NCBI RefSeq assembly: GCF_026212465.1
Contig: NC_080060.1
Coordinates: 19,507,605 to 19,571,604, forward strand
DNA: 64,000 nucleotides
Reading direction: 5' to 3'
Source of the DNA: Amaranthus tricolor
Taxonomy: Eukaryota; Streptophyta; Magnoliopsida; Caryophyllales; Amaranthaceae
The translations under genes were made by a program, and so were the position numbers. The stretch's first letter is position 1. Each line of letters begins with the position of its first letter. The notes below the pieces were generated by a model. That model saw only the letters and a list, made by a program, of their open reading frames with translations. It made no database searches and was not told the origin of the DNA. Of this stretch, positions 38,075 to 60,800 are shown piece after piece.

Positions 38075-38660
38075 GTGTAGACTTAGTTAGAGACGGGAAC
38101 AGCAACAAGAGGGGGGTGAATTGTTGTTGTTACGAGTTTAAGCGTTTTTGCCCTATTTTTGCGGAATTAAATAAAATAAATAAAGCTTAAACTTAGAGCG
38201 AAATAATGAAAGAGACAACACGATTTTTACGTGGAAAGCTTCTAGGCCTAATTAGAAGGAAAAACCACGACACCACGAGATTTCTAAATTCTCCACTATG
38301 TTTAAGGCAACTCGTTACAATTACATTAAACACCTTACTTCACTCGAAGCGCATCAACTAGGCCAATGTGTAGACTTAGTTAGAGACGGGAACAGCAACA
38401 AGAGGGGGGTGAATTGTTGTTGTTACGAGTTTAAGCGTTTTTGCCCTGTTTTTGCGGAATTAAATAAAATAAATAAAGCTTAAACTTAGAGCGAAATAAT
38501 GAAAGAGACAACACGATTTTTACGTGGAAAGCTTCTAGGCCTAATTAGAAGGAAAAACCACGACCCCACGAGATTTCTAAATTCTCCACTATGTTTAAGG
38601 CAACTCGTTACAATTACATTAAACACCTTACTTCACTCGAAGCGCATCAACTAGGCCAAT
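38075..38660. repeat. 293-bp tandem duplication
   Basis: 38075-38367 and 38368-38660 are head-to-tail copies of 293 bp that differ at only two positions I can see (CTATTTTTG against CTGTTTTTG, and ACACCACG against ACCCCACG). Recent event. Confidence 0.93.
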
Positions 38661-39827
38661 CTCTCTTTACTATTGCTTCACTCAAAGCAACAAACTTAGC
38701 TTCACTAAAAGCTAAACTCTAAACTAGCTTCACTAAAAGCTATCTAATTCCCCCTTAGACCCACCCAAGTCTAATTACAAATATCACTCAAAATCCCTTA
38801 CAAAAGGATAAAAATTCTCTAAAAATAAAATCAATAAGTTGCACTAGAAAATATTATAAATTAATTGGCATTTTTAAAACAAAATTTTCTTGTAAGAATT
38901 CTCCCAAAATCACGTATGATTTAACAGCTCATACTAAGGCAAGTTTTGAAGAACAACCGAGTTCACTATATATAGAGTCAATTTCCCTAATAAAAAAGAA
39001 TAAACCAACCACTACTACCTTATCCCAAATAATAAGGAGAGTAATTTGGATCTTAAAATCCAAGTCATCCTACGGTTAGTCTCTAAAATAGGCATTAGAC
39101 TTGACCAATTCAAGTGCACGGTTTTTCTAACAATAACCGTTGTTCCCATTTACTAATAATAGATATTGTTCCCTTTAGCAGCAGTTCCCATATACTAAAA
39201 TTAGCTGTAGTTCCCTTTTCCAATAATAACCACGGTTTACTTTAGCTAAATTTAGATACGGCTGCCTTTAGCTAATAATAGGGACGGTTACCTATTACTA
39301 ATATTAGGGACGGTTACCTTTAGCTAATAATAGCTAAGGATCCCTTAAAATCAGTTGCTGTTCCTTCTTAGCTAAATTTAGTCATTTACTAAACATAGAT
39401 CCTAAAATAAAGGCTTATATTTAGAAAATCACACGTTAGATGTTTTAGAAAATATTTTGCCAATTAACTTTAATAATTTATTAATGCAACAAATTAACTT
39501 TAATTAATACATCAACTAAAAATAATAATCAGAATTTTTAGTGGACGTAAGCTGACTCCAGTTCAGGAACAGTGCGCTGTCTCCAATTTTCAGTTTTGTT
39601 TGAACATCCAACTTGGAAACAGTAGACCTCCTGTCTCCATTTTACATCCCAAGCGATATACTTCTTCTAACATCTTTCGGATCCTTTTGACACATACATT
39701 TCCATGAAACAAGTCATAGGTACTATCAACGATCATAATCACGACCGGATATCGACCTGCACACAATCTCTAAAAACATATTTGTTAAATAAAGTGTAGT
39801 CATCATCAAAACTCAAGAGGTCCAACA
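38075..39827. repeat. LTR-like repeat with duplicated start
   Basis: Starts TGTAGACTTAGTTAGAGACGG and ends CTCAAGAGGTCCAACA. These TG..CA ends, the AGAGGGGGGTGAATTG block and the TTTACGTGGAAAGC..GGAAAAACCACGA block are typical of plant copia LTRs. No target duplication was found, perhaps because the left end is duplicated. A region at 39110-39400 repeats the words CGGTTACC/GCTAATAATAG several times. Classification is tentative. Confidence 0.45.
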
Positions 39828-40332
39828 TCGTGCTTTGTTGGGCCATTATCGGGTGCGACTAAAATGTGTCTTTGGAGGGTCATGCATGGGCTAGCTGATC
39901 TACTCTCATTCTGTTATGTATTTTTTAGTGCATTTTCCCATTATGGCTATGGTTTGTTCTTCTTTTGTGTTATTTTCCTATGCTTTCAATTGAATTTGTG
40001 TCGAAAAGGCATCTTACGTTCAATTGCAGGTATTGACATTGAAATGTGTGTATATCAACTTCGACTATCAGAAAGATAAAACACATACTCTTAAGAGTGT
40101 CAAGAAGCCACTATAAGAACTTTTGATCAAGTGCAAATAAAGAAAAAAGATAAAAATAGAAACCAATGCCGCCCAACCGTTCATGCACTCCTCGTCCGAT
40201 TAGGACAAGTTCGATTGACTTAAAGAGATTTTTGTGAAGTGAGCTCGACCAATCAACTGATTAGCAACTAATATTATATAATCCCTTAGCTTGGCTTGCT
40301 ACTTCTCCCCTCACTTTGGGTCTCACTCGTGG
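39828..40332. other. No gene seen
   Basis: A 71-codon plus-strand frame (39864-40079) is hydrophobic but has no recognisable domain, no good start context and no splice partners. Treated as chance. Confidence 0.5.
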
Positions 40333-40825
40333 TTATTAAAATCACGATTTTGATCTACGATTCTACGATGTTACGATCCAAAAACAAGCGAGAGATTTAA
40401 ATGATAGGTAGAATCGTAAGTTGGTAAAATCTTACGATTCTAATTACAACAAAATTTGTAGAGGTAGAATCATAACACGATTCTACGATCCTACGATTTA
40501 GCGATCCGATTCTATGAATTTATTCTTAGTTTTTATTAATTTTTTTTAATGTATCATCTTTCATTAATTTTTATTTCAATTCAACGATCCAACATCATAA
40601 TTTTTAAAAAATAGATTTCTTCATAAATATGAAGATTGAAAATAATTATTTATTATTTTTCCATTTCATTCTTAAAAATGAATTGAATGAAACTTTAATT
40701 CATAAATTTAAACTTTTGAGATGACTAAATAACAAATTTAAGTTTATTGTAGAATCTTACAATCCTCCGATCCGATTCGATTCTACCTTTCTGAACGATT
40801 CTAATTAAAATCACGATTTTAACAA
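40333..40825. mobile_element. Fold-back MITE rich in CGATTCTA words
   Basis: The left end TTATTAAAATCACGATTTTGA and the reverse complement of the right end TTGTTAAAATCGTGATTTT match as terminal inverted repeats. Both arms then carry repeated TACGATTCTACGAT-like words in complementary orientation, so the element can fold into a long hairpin. No coding capacity. Target duplication not identified. Confidence 0.6.
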
Positions 40826-42879
40826 CTTGCTCTCACTAATTAGGGACAAAACATTATTTCCTTTTCTTTCCTTTACTTAGGCCTTTTCACTTTTGGGTGG
40901 AATAACTTTTAGCTCATTTCCTTTCCCTTTTTGGCTTGCCTAGCCATATGGAATTAAGCCTTCCCAAGGCTATCTTTTGTATGGTAGCCCCTAAAAATAG
41001 TTGAATTATAGGATATTATGTGAATTATAGGATATTATGTTGTCCTTATAAGGGGCCTTGGATGGAAAACTTGAACAACTATCCATATCTAAATTTTTGA
41101 ATTCTTAGAAGGATAAGTCACCTTATAGAGAAAAATAGTTAATGCATTAATAAGCTATCAACTTTTAGCTCAATTCAAGTGTTTTTAAATCTTTTGTAAT
41201 TTTTATGTTCTTAGCACCTAGTATTTCATCGTGAAATATTTTTGGTTGAAATTGTTGTATATATATCATTGTCTAGATTTTGAATTCCTAAACTTCGCCA
41301 TATTAATGCATTCCCTTGATGTACAATCAAGCCAAGATAGGAGCTTGAGCCCCATTACAATCTCTAAACATGTGTGTAATTCTCTACTCGATTTTGCTTA
41401 GTTCCTCACACACTCAAATGCTCCAATCCAAGATGTTCCCATAAAAAATGTCGCCACCTATTAGTGCAAGTTCCAAAACTCTTAATAATGACGTTAACTT
41501 TGAACATATAATCGAACATAATTTGTCTTTTACTTTGGAGAAGAGTGATGAAAATATGTCAAGTTGTGATGTGTTGAGGTTTGGAGCGTTACATGAAGTG
41601 TTTGATGTAGAGTATATAAGATGCATTGGACAAGGTAAGAGAGGCCTTGAACAAGGCACAATAAGACTTCACTAAGGGTGCAAGACCATGTCTTGAACGA
41701 GGTAAGTATGGTAAGTGGTTGCTCAAATAAGGAAACATGAAAACAAAAGTAGAGAGGTGCTGAACACTATGCTTGTTCGAGCACTCACCTTGATCGTTCG
41801 ATCACATAGTGAGATGAAGTCAGCATTCTGGTCTTGTTGCTTGTTCGTTCGATCATATAGTGGGCTAAAGTCAGCTTTCTTGTCTTGTTGCTTGTTCGAG
41901 CAATGGGGTGGCTCGTTTGAGCACCTGCATAGGATGCGATTTCTGGTATGTTTTTGATATGTTAAGGCATTGAAAAGGTTGAGTAATTCCTTATTAATGC
42001 TATGTTTAATGTAATGTTAATTATATGGTGTAATTGTGTGTTAATGGTGAGTTATGAGGGAGTTCAGAATGATGTATTGCTCCTCTATAAAAGGATACAT
42101 CAGTCATAGAATCAATCATCACAACACAAATTAGGAGAAGGCTAAATACATAAGTGAGAGCGAGGGTGTTTATCAAAAGAGTTTCTTACTTTTCTTTTAG
42201 TATTAGTGATCTTGAAAGGTTGTTCTCAAGATAGGGAGAGTTATTTATATTGTATTGTTGAATCTATATAAATAAACCATTTTTGAGAGGGAGGTTTCCA
42301 AGATACCTCATAAAGTCATTATGCCATTGTTCTATTGTTTTTGTTTGTATTTCTCATCTTGTTTTTTTTTATTGAGATAACCTCATAAAGTTTTCATTTC
42401 ACCACCCTTTTTATTATTCCGAATTGAAATTTCTTTATCAATGTATTAAACTTTCAACTCTTCTATCCTTTAAACACATAATAAAAACACAAGCATAGAA
42501 TGGTGAAGAAAAATTACCTTAAATCTTTGTGGTATATTTTACGTTAGTACATGCATGCTTATTCTAGGATTAGAGCAAAAATTTTAGAGGTCCTATTTAT
42601 TTTTGTGATGTCTTTTAAAATTGGGCCTTTTATTATATCAAAAGAAAAAAAATTTCACTTTAAGAAAAATATTTCAAGATAAAATATAATGTAACAGCTA
42701 AAATTACTGTAAATATAAAAAAAATTTACACAAAAATCAATTATAAAAGTGTAGCTTAGGACCGGGTCTGAATAACACTATTTAATATTTGAGACCCTTT
42801 ATTTTTAAGAGCCCTTAACAGTTGGCTATCCAGAATGGGCTCAGAACTAGCCCCCGCTTATTCACTTTACTGCTTACAA
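40826..42879. other. No gene seen; 51-bp tandem at 41796-41897
   Basis: 41796-41846 and 41847-41897 are head-to-tail 51-bp units (GTTCGATCACATAGTG and GTTCGATCATATAGTG starts) within a stretch of GTTCGAGC/GTTCGATC words. An 80-codon frame across it encodes two 17-residue repeats but lacks other support. The rest is AT-rich and unassigned. Confidence 0.55.
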
Positions 42880-43195
42880 AATAGTATTGTTTCGTTAGTG
42901 CCCTAATAGTGCCCATTATGTTTTACTCATACTAGTATTTTTGGTTGAAAAATCTCTTGGCTATCTTTATGGTCATGCTTGTTCAACTTCAATCGTCTTA
43001 TTTTCTTCATAAAATTCATTTCAATGCATTACCATTAGGAGAGGTGGTATTAGGTGGTAATGAAAATTTGTGAATAAAAAAAACTTTTTTTGTGATCAAA
43101 TTTTCATTACTATGGAAATGATATAAAACTTTTAATATTTACACTATAAACCATTCGCATTACCACCGTTTAATATCACTGACCAGAACGGGTTG
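42880..43195. mobile_element. MITE M, copy 1
   Basis: Shares with 58271-58582 the words TTGGTTGAAAAATCTC, GGTCATGCTTGTTCA, CATTACCATTAGGAGAG and the end TTAATATCACTGACCAGAAC. The left inverted end is degraded. Non-coding. Confidence 0.6.
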
Positions 43196-44393
43196 TTAGT
43201 ATTTTTGGTGTCTACTAAAGTAGGCCAAGCAAAAATATAAAATACTCTATTTACAGGCTAATGACTGTTGTAACTTAGATTCTTATTCCACTCAACTGAG
43301 CATATATATAATATCTTAGGTGGATGTTTGAGTCATGGCCTCATGGGAGCAACCATTAATTAATTAGTGGTTCTTGAGTGTGCTCCTCTTTACATAGTGC
43401 TCAATTCATTGTATACTTTATTTTATCTTCCCTAATTTTATGGCTAATATTTGTTTTTGCTTTCTTCAAGTTTGCTCCAATTATTTAATTATCATCGAAA
43501 TTTTTAATAAGCAAATTATTAATAGCTAGGTAGCTCATCTCCATTGCATCGAAATAACAAGAAAACAAAAAATTTCCACAACGTCAAATGAATATAAATG
43601 TATATCTTTAATAATTGACTTTATTGCATAAATTTTACTTTCACAATTTTTGTGGATTCTATGTTTGTTAATGAACCCTAGATTGAGGCTTTTATGTTTC
43701 TTAATAAACTTTCTATAGTTGACTTGATATCAAATATAGAAGTTCAAGAATTATCCCTCTATTTGCAAATGTTTTTCCCATTTATTAAGAAATTAAGAAA
43801 CTGAAAAAATACTTTTAATTTCACAGATCCATCACTATATAATATATTAATTTATAAGCACTTTGTGCCATGTGCCACTATTTTAAAGCATTTTACAAGC
43901 ATGTTGTGCCAAATGTTCCACCTACAATGCAATTTTTAATGAAATGCAAATTGTCAATTATGAGTTTTATTTCAAGTGTTTGTAATTGAAATATAACAAT
44001 TGGTGATGACATAAGTTCCACAAATTTTAATATATGAATAATAATCTAACCCACAAATTCATGTAAGACTAATTAATGTAAGGTAATTATTTTTTAACCC
44101 ATCCCATCATATTCCCAAATGTAATGCACAATAAAGTGAGAGTTTACTAGAGAAGGTGAGATGTTTGAGAAATGAAATTAAGAGTAATACATTAGGAGTA
44201 ATTTATGCAATCTTATTTTATCCCATATATTATAAATTCTCAACAAAAGAGGCATCAAAGATAACCATAGTATTTAATATACGAACATAACACACATGCA
44301 TGATGTAACAACATTATATGGTATGATTAAAGAATTTTCGATTACTACTACTTTCAATGGTTATCAAGATATACGAGTTCACCAGTTTTAGCA
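43196..44393. other. No gene seen
   Basis: AT-rich sequence without readable frames or recognised repeats. Confidence 0.5.
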
Positions 44394-44520
44394 TACCATC
44401 ATCATTATCATCATCATACTCAGTGTATCCCGCTCATAGAAACTATTATTAGGGTATAGGGAGGGAAGGAATGCGGCAACTCATACCATAAAGAAGAGCC
44501 GCCAAAGAGTCCCTCGACAA
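44394..44520. mobile_element. SINE-like fragment
   Basis: Contains ATCATCATCATACTCAGTGTA, TCCCGCTCATAGAA, GGGAGGGAAGGAATGCGGCAA and GAGTCCCTCGAC in the order seen at 6839-6965. Truncated after the conserved block; no target duplication seen. Confidence 0.6.
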
Positions 44521-46617
44521 TTTCAATATACCTTTTCGAGATTTAATTATAGCATCCAATTTAAGAGAAAATATCTAATCATAATATCTTATGTATTTTG
44601 ATTACATTTAGTATAAAATTGGTAATGCTTAAGCCTTAATTGATAATTATCATGCATATTCAAGAAGCGGTAGAAGGTTCTATATGAAGACTTTGCTAAA
44701 TTTTGTCAAATGTCCTATACGTTATGAACCCAAACAATCTGTAAAAAAAAAAATGAACCCCAACCATGCATAGCATGCACAATTATAGGGTTCATTGTAA
44801 TTATAGAATCTCATGTTTAATTACAACGGTAGTATAACTATTTATGTATGCATTATGATACATATTTCATTCGTTCATTGTAAAAGTATTAAATCACTCT
44901 CATAATATAATATACGGAGTAGCTTGTAATCTTTAAAAGTTGAGCAAAGAAGCTAAAGTTGAGTGCACAACTCTGAATTCTGAACGCAGCAATAACCAAA
45001 ATTGTTAACTACAAAGTGTTGCTTAAACAACTTTTGCAAGACAAGAATTCTTGTCTTACAAATTTGGAAAACTTATTATTTGAAATCATTCATTTATGTA
45101 TTTCTTTGATTGTCTACTAGGAAAGTTACAGGAAGACTTTTCAATAAGCTATTTATTGTAGCTTTTTTTTTCTTTAAATTTTATACTACTTCCAAATCAT
45201 GGAAATATTATAATTTTCAGAGCCTTACTTTTAAGCTCAATATTTTCACAATAAAATTGCTTTGATATATCATATATATTAAATTATTAAGAAGATTTAA
45301 AGATACCCGATACAATAAATATGGCGAGATGAAAAAGAAAATGAATGATTAGTCATAGAGACAAAAATATTAAATTAGGTGGTTGTGAATTCTAATGGAT
45401 ATAAGATAGTTTAAAAGATTTGGACAATATGGTGAAAATTAGTGAAAAAAAAAAATTTCCGCCTTTTTTCTATTATTGACCGAGAAATTTTTCATATTTG
45501 ACTTTAATATTTAGGGAAACAATTATCTCATAAAAATATATAATATTTGTTGATTGACTATAACTATATGTAATGATTTAGTGAAATACTATATTTACTT
45601 ACATCAACAAAAAATAATATATATGTAATTTTTTTTAACTTAGATAATAAACATTATCATATAATAAATAAGCTAACTAATTTGGTTACTTTTTGAACTA
45701 AATCCTCCCTCCTATCTATCATAGTTGAAGAGTTTCTAAGGTTTATTTATCTCAAATATCAATAATTACTATAAGTATGTTTTAATATTGTTGTATAATA
45801 AATTATTTATTCACTTTGATAATGATAATATCATAACAAATATAAAGATTTAATAATTAAGTTTATGATGTAAGAATTAATGTTATAAAATAATATCATT
45901 ATTTATATCAAAAAATATTTATAGCATCCATATTTTACACGGAAGACTATCTAGTAAGTGAATAATAAACATAAGTGGTTTAGATGATATTAAGTATTAA
46001 GTTTATGAATGAGATTATTTTTCAAAAACAAAGGAATTGTTGTTAAATTGAGATGGACAAAGGAAATATTTTATTAATAAATACTAAATTTTTTTGTTAT
46101 AAATTAAAATATATTTATAAATAATACTCTCTTTATTCATTTGAGCATAATAAGACTCATACATATGAGAATTTTTTAAGAAAACCCATTAAAAAATTAG
46201 GATATATTGAAATGATTAGTTGATTATGATATATGTCTACAAAATGAAAAGTCCTTAATCTCGTGACCATTTGTAGTAACAGTAACTTCCGTGAGCATTG
46301 TCATTATTCATATCATAATGTTTTGGGACCTTTGGATAAAAATAACGCCTCCACATTGTCCATACTCCATCCTCTATTGCCAATTCCTCTTGTTACTCCA
46401 TCGGTTATCTTTTTCATTTTAGTTTCTCTTTATTTATTTTGCACTTTTTTTTTTATATTGGTGTTACTTTTTATTTTTCAATCTCTTTTATAAATTTATT
46501 ATTTTTTTCTATTTTAACTATTTATTTTTATTATTGATTTTTTTTTCTTTCTATTTTCCAATTCAATTTGTTCCACTATACATTTTAGATTCATTTTAAC
46601 AATGACGAAGGTAGTAC
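44521..46617. other. No gene seen upstream of the polygalacturonase
   Basis: AT-rich. A TACGGAGTA word near 44917, as found at Stowaway MITE ends, is isolated. A 76-codon hydrophobic frame (46263-46493) ends in low-complexity Phe/Leu and is not supported. The distal promoter of the downstream gene presumably lies here. Confidence 0.45.
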
Positions 46618-46637
46618 TATATATATATATATATATA
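46618..46637 (+). promoter_or_regulatory. Possible TATA region of the polygalacturonase
   Basis: A (TA)9-like run, CTATATATATATATATATACC, about 70 bp before the ATG at 46707. Position and sequence fit a plant TATA box, but a microsatellite would look the same. The transcription start is unknown. Confidence 0.35.
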
Positions 46638-46706
46638 CCATAAACAAACACAAGCACATTCATCATCTTTCAAAAGAGTTTAAAATCAATCCACATTATC
46701 CCCAAA

Positions 46707-51073
<4,367 letters not shown>

Positions 51074-52296
51074 TAGATAACATCATAATCTATGTGAACT
51101 GCTGTATTTTACCATTGGGAATTGCAAGAATTGTACAAGATTCATGAAATGATGTATACAGTTTCCAGTATATTTTATTTCATTGTCAAGGAACGTCTGT
51201 ACTAGCTAATGATATCAAATACACAGCTAAAGAAATAATACACTCCCTACTACTACAAAAATTCACACTAAGTATGCTGGGTCTATTCTAAATACAAGAT
51301 ATGCGTTTTTCTATACTTGTCTCAATCAGTAGCAAACTCAGAGATTTAAGTATGGGGATTCCTTGACCTTGACTATGATAATTAGATGCTATGTTACTTG
51401 GACTCGGGTACTGAAATCAGATTCTGATACGTGTACAAGTGTCGGATACGTCTAAATATTCAATTTTACACCTAAAATGAAGCGTCTAAGAGCCATACTA
51501 ATGTTTGAGCATCAAGGATCGTGTTAGAGCAAATGCTCTTTAAAGGAGATTCTAATATACGAAGAATGATAAAGATTGCAAAAATGTAAAGAAATAATCC
51601 AACACACAAATAATTAGAAAGTGGGAAAATCCTAATATCAAATTGATATTACACTATAAAAACCCACCCAATGAATGAAGACAATTGTATTGATTAGTTC
51701 TTGATTACACACACTAATCAATTCTAACAATGGAGATGAAAAACTATAGAGATTACAAGAGTAAATGAAAAACCCCCAATTCACTCAAAAATCCTAATTT
51801 TGTGACTCTCTCTATCTAGATCAATCTCACTTGTGTTTCTCTCTCTTGATTACAATGTAATACTCATCCCCTTAATGTTGAATAAAAGTGTATTTATACT
51901 AAACAATAAGAGGAAAAAGTTTCCAAAGAAACCGTGAAGTAGTAGCTTTATAAAACAGAATGTCGTGAAGCGACTGGAAGCCAGTCAACTGGGTCGAGCC
52001 ATTCTACTCGTGTGGGTCAAGCGGGCTGCTGCAGGTCGAGCCAAAAGTCGAGAAGAGGGGCAGCAACATTCAGATCTAGTGCTTCTTGAGTGTCTACATA
52101 TGCAGCAACAAACAAGCACTTATACCAAGCATAAACACTCCACAACGTTAAGCTACATACATGAGATTATAGTCACAATATAACAAAACGAATACGAGTA
52201 CGTGAAGCAAAATGAAGAGTTCGAGTAACATAGATTGGATGTTAACAAAAAAAAAAAAAAGATGGAGAATGACATTATTTTACTTGAGATATTCAA
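51074..52296. other. Polygalacturonase 3' flank and a GGTCGAGC-type repeat
   Basis: 51074 to about 51190 would be the 3' UTR; no canonical AATAAA is called. From about 51520 the sequence (GTGTTAGAGCAAATGCTC, later GGGTCGAGCCATTCTACTCG and CAGGTCGAGCCAAAAGTCGAG) looks like a dispersed repeat. GGTCGAGC words recur near 56560-56610 and, in another form, at 41770-41930. A 72-codon frame here has no domain. Confidence 0.4.
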
Positions 52297-54223
52297 TACT
52301 TCCTCTGTTTTGTATTACCAGCAACATTACTGTCGGGCACAATATTTAAGGAAGGCTCCTTTTCCCTTCACAATCTCAATTTTGCCCTTTTTATATGAGT
52401 TCAAGAAATCAGTTTTTTGGGTAATGTTAAAATACAAAAAGTAGAGTTTTTTAAAGAAAAAGATACTTCTAAATGACTACATGTGGGGACTTAATTTCCC
52501 CCCAAATTTCAATACATTACATTCTGGAAAATTTTTTTCTTACCAAAACAATGTTGCTAGGATGATTTTGTTTCCCACCAAAATGAAATTCTACTAACTA
52601 GCCTATATAAAGACTTTACTTTATCTTCCCCACATCATCTTCTTTTCTTTATCATTTTACTTTAACTTTATTTCATAAGCTTGAGGATCTAGCCCAATTT
52701 TAATCATTAATTCTGAAAAAAACAACCACAACAGTTAAATAATTTGGGAGAGAGAGAAGGTTGTCAATAGTTGATTAATGCACACAAAGCACACAATGCA
52801 CAATGTCATTCAAGTAGAAGTATTGAAGAATTACTAAAGTAAAGAAGATGGATGAAAATGCAAATTATGTCGAGACTTTTGATCTGGATATGGAGATATT
52901 CATTTCTTAATTGGAAACATTAATAGAATAAATGATTACGATATTTTTATAAATTACAATTATTGTTCCCATGGCAGTTTTGAATCATTACGGTCACCAT
53001 GGGGGTATGCATACTTTACCTCTAATGACCCGCACAGGACGGGCAACGTCTTAGGTCGGTGGTTGCCTTGGGATTAGCTCTCTCAAGTGTATTCCTCCAA
53101 AAAGGATTTTGATTTATACTTGAACGACCCGAACAGGACGGGCTACGTTATAAGTTGGAATTATCTAGTAGTTAATGTATTAGAGCCTATGCATGCTAGG
53201 TTGAACACATTGCTTGCATTCAATCTGTTTGACAATTGTATGAAGTCTCTGACGTGTACTGGATTGTTCTTTGGAACCTGCTACGTGTTGTCACACGACG
53301 ACTAGTAGGTTGATTGCAGGTGGGGACTGGAGTGAGGACTCGACTTAGAACCCGTAATCATCAAGACTATGTTTCCTTTTTGTAATAAGATTATGAGTAG
53401 ATATAACTCCGAATTATGTAGCAAGAGATTGTGTTGGTTTCTTTTCGCTTTCGTCTATTTTCTTTAGTTTATCTAGAGGCCATTAGGCTCTCGAGTTGTA
53501 CGTAAGAACTTCCGCTGACTTGTTTCTTTCGCGTTGGCACTGTTTTCTGTCTTAAATATATTTCTTTATCGACGGACATTGACGATCCTAGAGGAGATTT
53601 TTCTCTATAGTCCGAAGAGTGAACCGAAATTCGTATTTTCATATGAATTTTCGAGTCACTTAGACCGGGCCGTTACATAGTTGAAGATGAAATCAACCGA
53701 AAAAACCCACAAAAACAGTCAAAATACCATACTTTTAGATATAGGGTTTATAAAGAAAATCAACCAAGAAAACCCACAAAAACAACAAAATGGAGATGGA
53801 ATCAGACATTCACACTCAAAGACTATTGATGGAAGAAGAGGGAGTTCAGATAAAGGGTTAATAAGGGGAAATGACTGGTGGGAGGTTCTAGATAAAGGAA
53901 GTAAAGCATTAATAAGAGGGACTTCAGCAGGCATTAAAAATGGAAGGTTCTAGAGTCATTAATAAAAGGAGTTGGGAGGTATGGTAAATTAATGATGGGG
54001 TTGGGATAAGTAGTTGAGGGTTTGATTGTCGAGTTAAAAGTAGGTGAGAATTAAGTAATTAAAATAAAAGGTGATGTTGATTGTGATATGTGGGGAGGGG
54101 AATAAAGTAAGAGTAAAATAAAGAATTTTATAGTTGTTTTTCACCAAAAAGAGTAATGTTGCAAGCAATATGAAATGTCCAAAAATGAAAAGTGTTGCAA
54201 GTAATATGGAACGGAGGAAGTAC
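52297..54223. mobile_element. Region bounded by Stowaway-like inverted ends
   Basis: The left end TACTTCCTCTGTTTTGTATT then ACCAGCAACA and the reverse complement of the right end TACTTCCTCCGTTCCATATT then ACTTGCAACA agree over about 30 bp. This could be one long mariner-type element of 1.9 kb with a gypsy LTR fragment inserted, or two separate MITE ends that happen to face each other. No transposase frame is seen. Confidence 0.4.
52980..53677 (+). mobile_element. Gypsy LTR fragment
   Basis: Contains two ACCCGCACAGGACGGGC / ACCCGAACAGGACGGGC words 85 bp apart and ends TTAGACCGGGCCGTTACA, like the ends of Tekay-type LTRs. If the unit begins at TGATTAATG (52772), it is flanked by TAGT on both sides (52768-52771 and 53678-53681), a 4-bp match only. 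Probably a solo LTR; the left border is uncertain. Confidence 0.45.
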
Positions 54224-54708
54224 TTTCTACGGTTTTTCTTTTTGAAATTCGGTAAGATTTAGATTTCATGGTGGGGCCTGGACTCCCAATTTTCCAAAGC
54301 CCTAAATGTTCGCTGTCGGTCTCCATATGACCATATCCGTTTTCGTTCTCATACCTGACTAAGTGTAATCTAGTTTCTAGTTATCAACTATCAAGGATGA
54401 GAAAATGTCATAATCAGAACAAGTTAAAGACAAAAAACATGCTGAATGCAGAGAATGTATTCAACTTCAACAATATACATTGTACATTGTACAGAAGTTT
54501 AGTACAAGTTATACACAATATGAAAAATATAATCATCCACACACGAGAATTCAGCTATAGAGCAATCCCAATTTCCTTATTTTCCTACTTAATTATTAAC
54601 TCTTATACAAGGACCAATGTTACACAAATAAACCAAATTCGATTAACATTCTGAAATGAGTAACCGAGTGTGATCAGGGTTAAGCTTCACTGATACTGTC
54701 ATTTGTAC

Positions 54709-60528
<5,820 letters not shown>

Positions 60529-60789
60529 TTTGGTAGATTTCAGTTTGCCACACCAAAAAAACACTGCACGTATAAGACTGAATGATGAGAAGAAAACGTA
60601 AGGATAATAGAGAATATTATGTGGGAGACTTGGAGGTGTGCAATTGTAAAAGGTTAAGGAAAAAAAGTCCTTTTTCAAATTCCGTGAACAGAAAACGGAC
60701 TTCTTCCCATTTCTTTTGTTCCACGCGTCAGTTTTTATAAGGTAACTCGTCAATTATTTCAATGGCTTATAGATTTATCCACGTGAAGT

Positions 60790-60800
60790 TGTATATATAG
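60790..60800 (-). promoter_or_regulatory. Possible TATA box of the MAP kinase
   Basis: The complement reads CTATATATAC about 260 bp before the ATG at 60528, which would leave a 5' leader of about 230 bases, usual for this type of gene. No other element is called. Confidence 0.35.

Noticed and set aside
38075..38660. Two-unit repeat as a CRISPR-like array
   Set aside because: Head-to-tail 293-bp units with no spacers, in a plant genome.
53719..53953. Overlapping short frames on both strands
   Set aside because: No domain, no splice partners, inside a transposon-like region.
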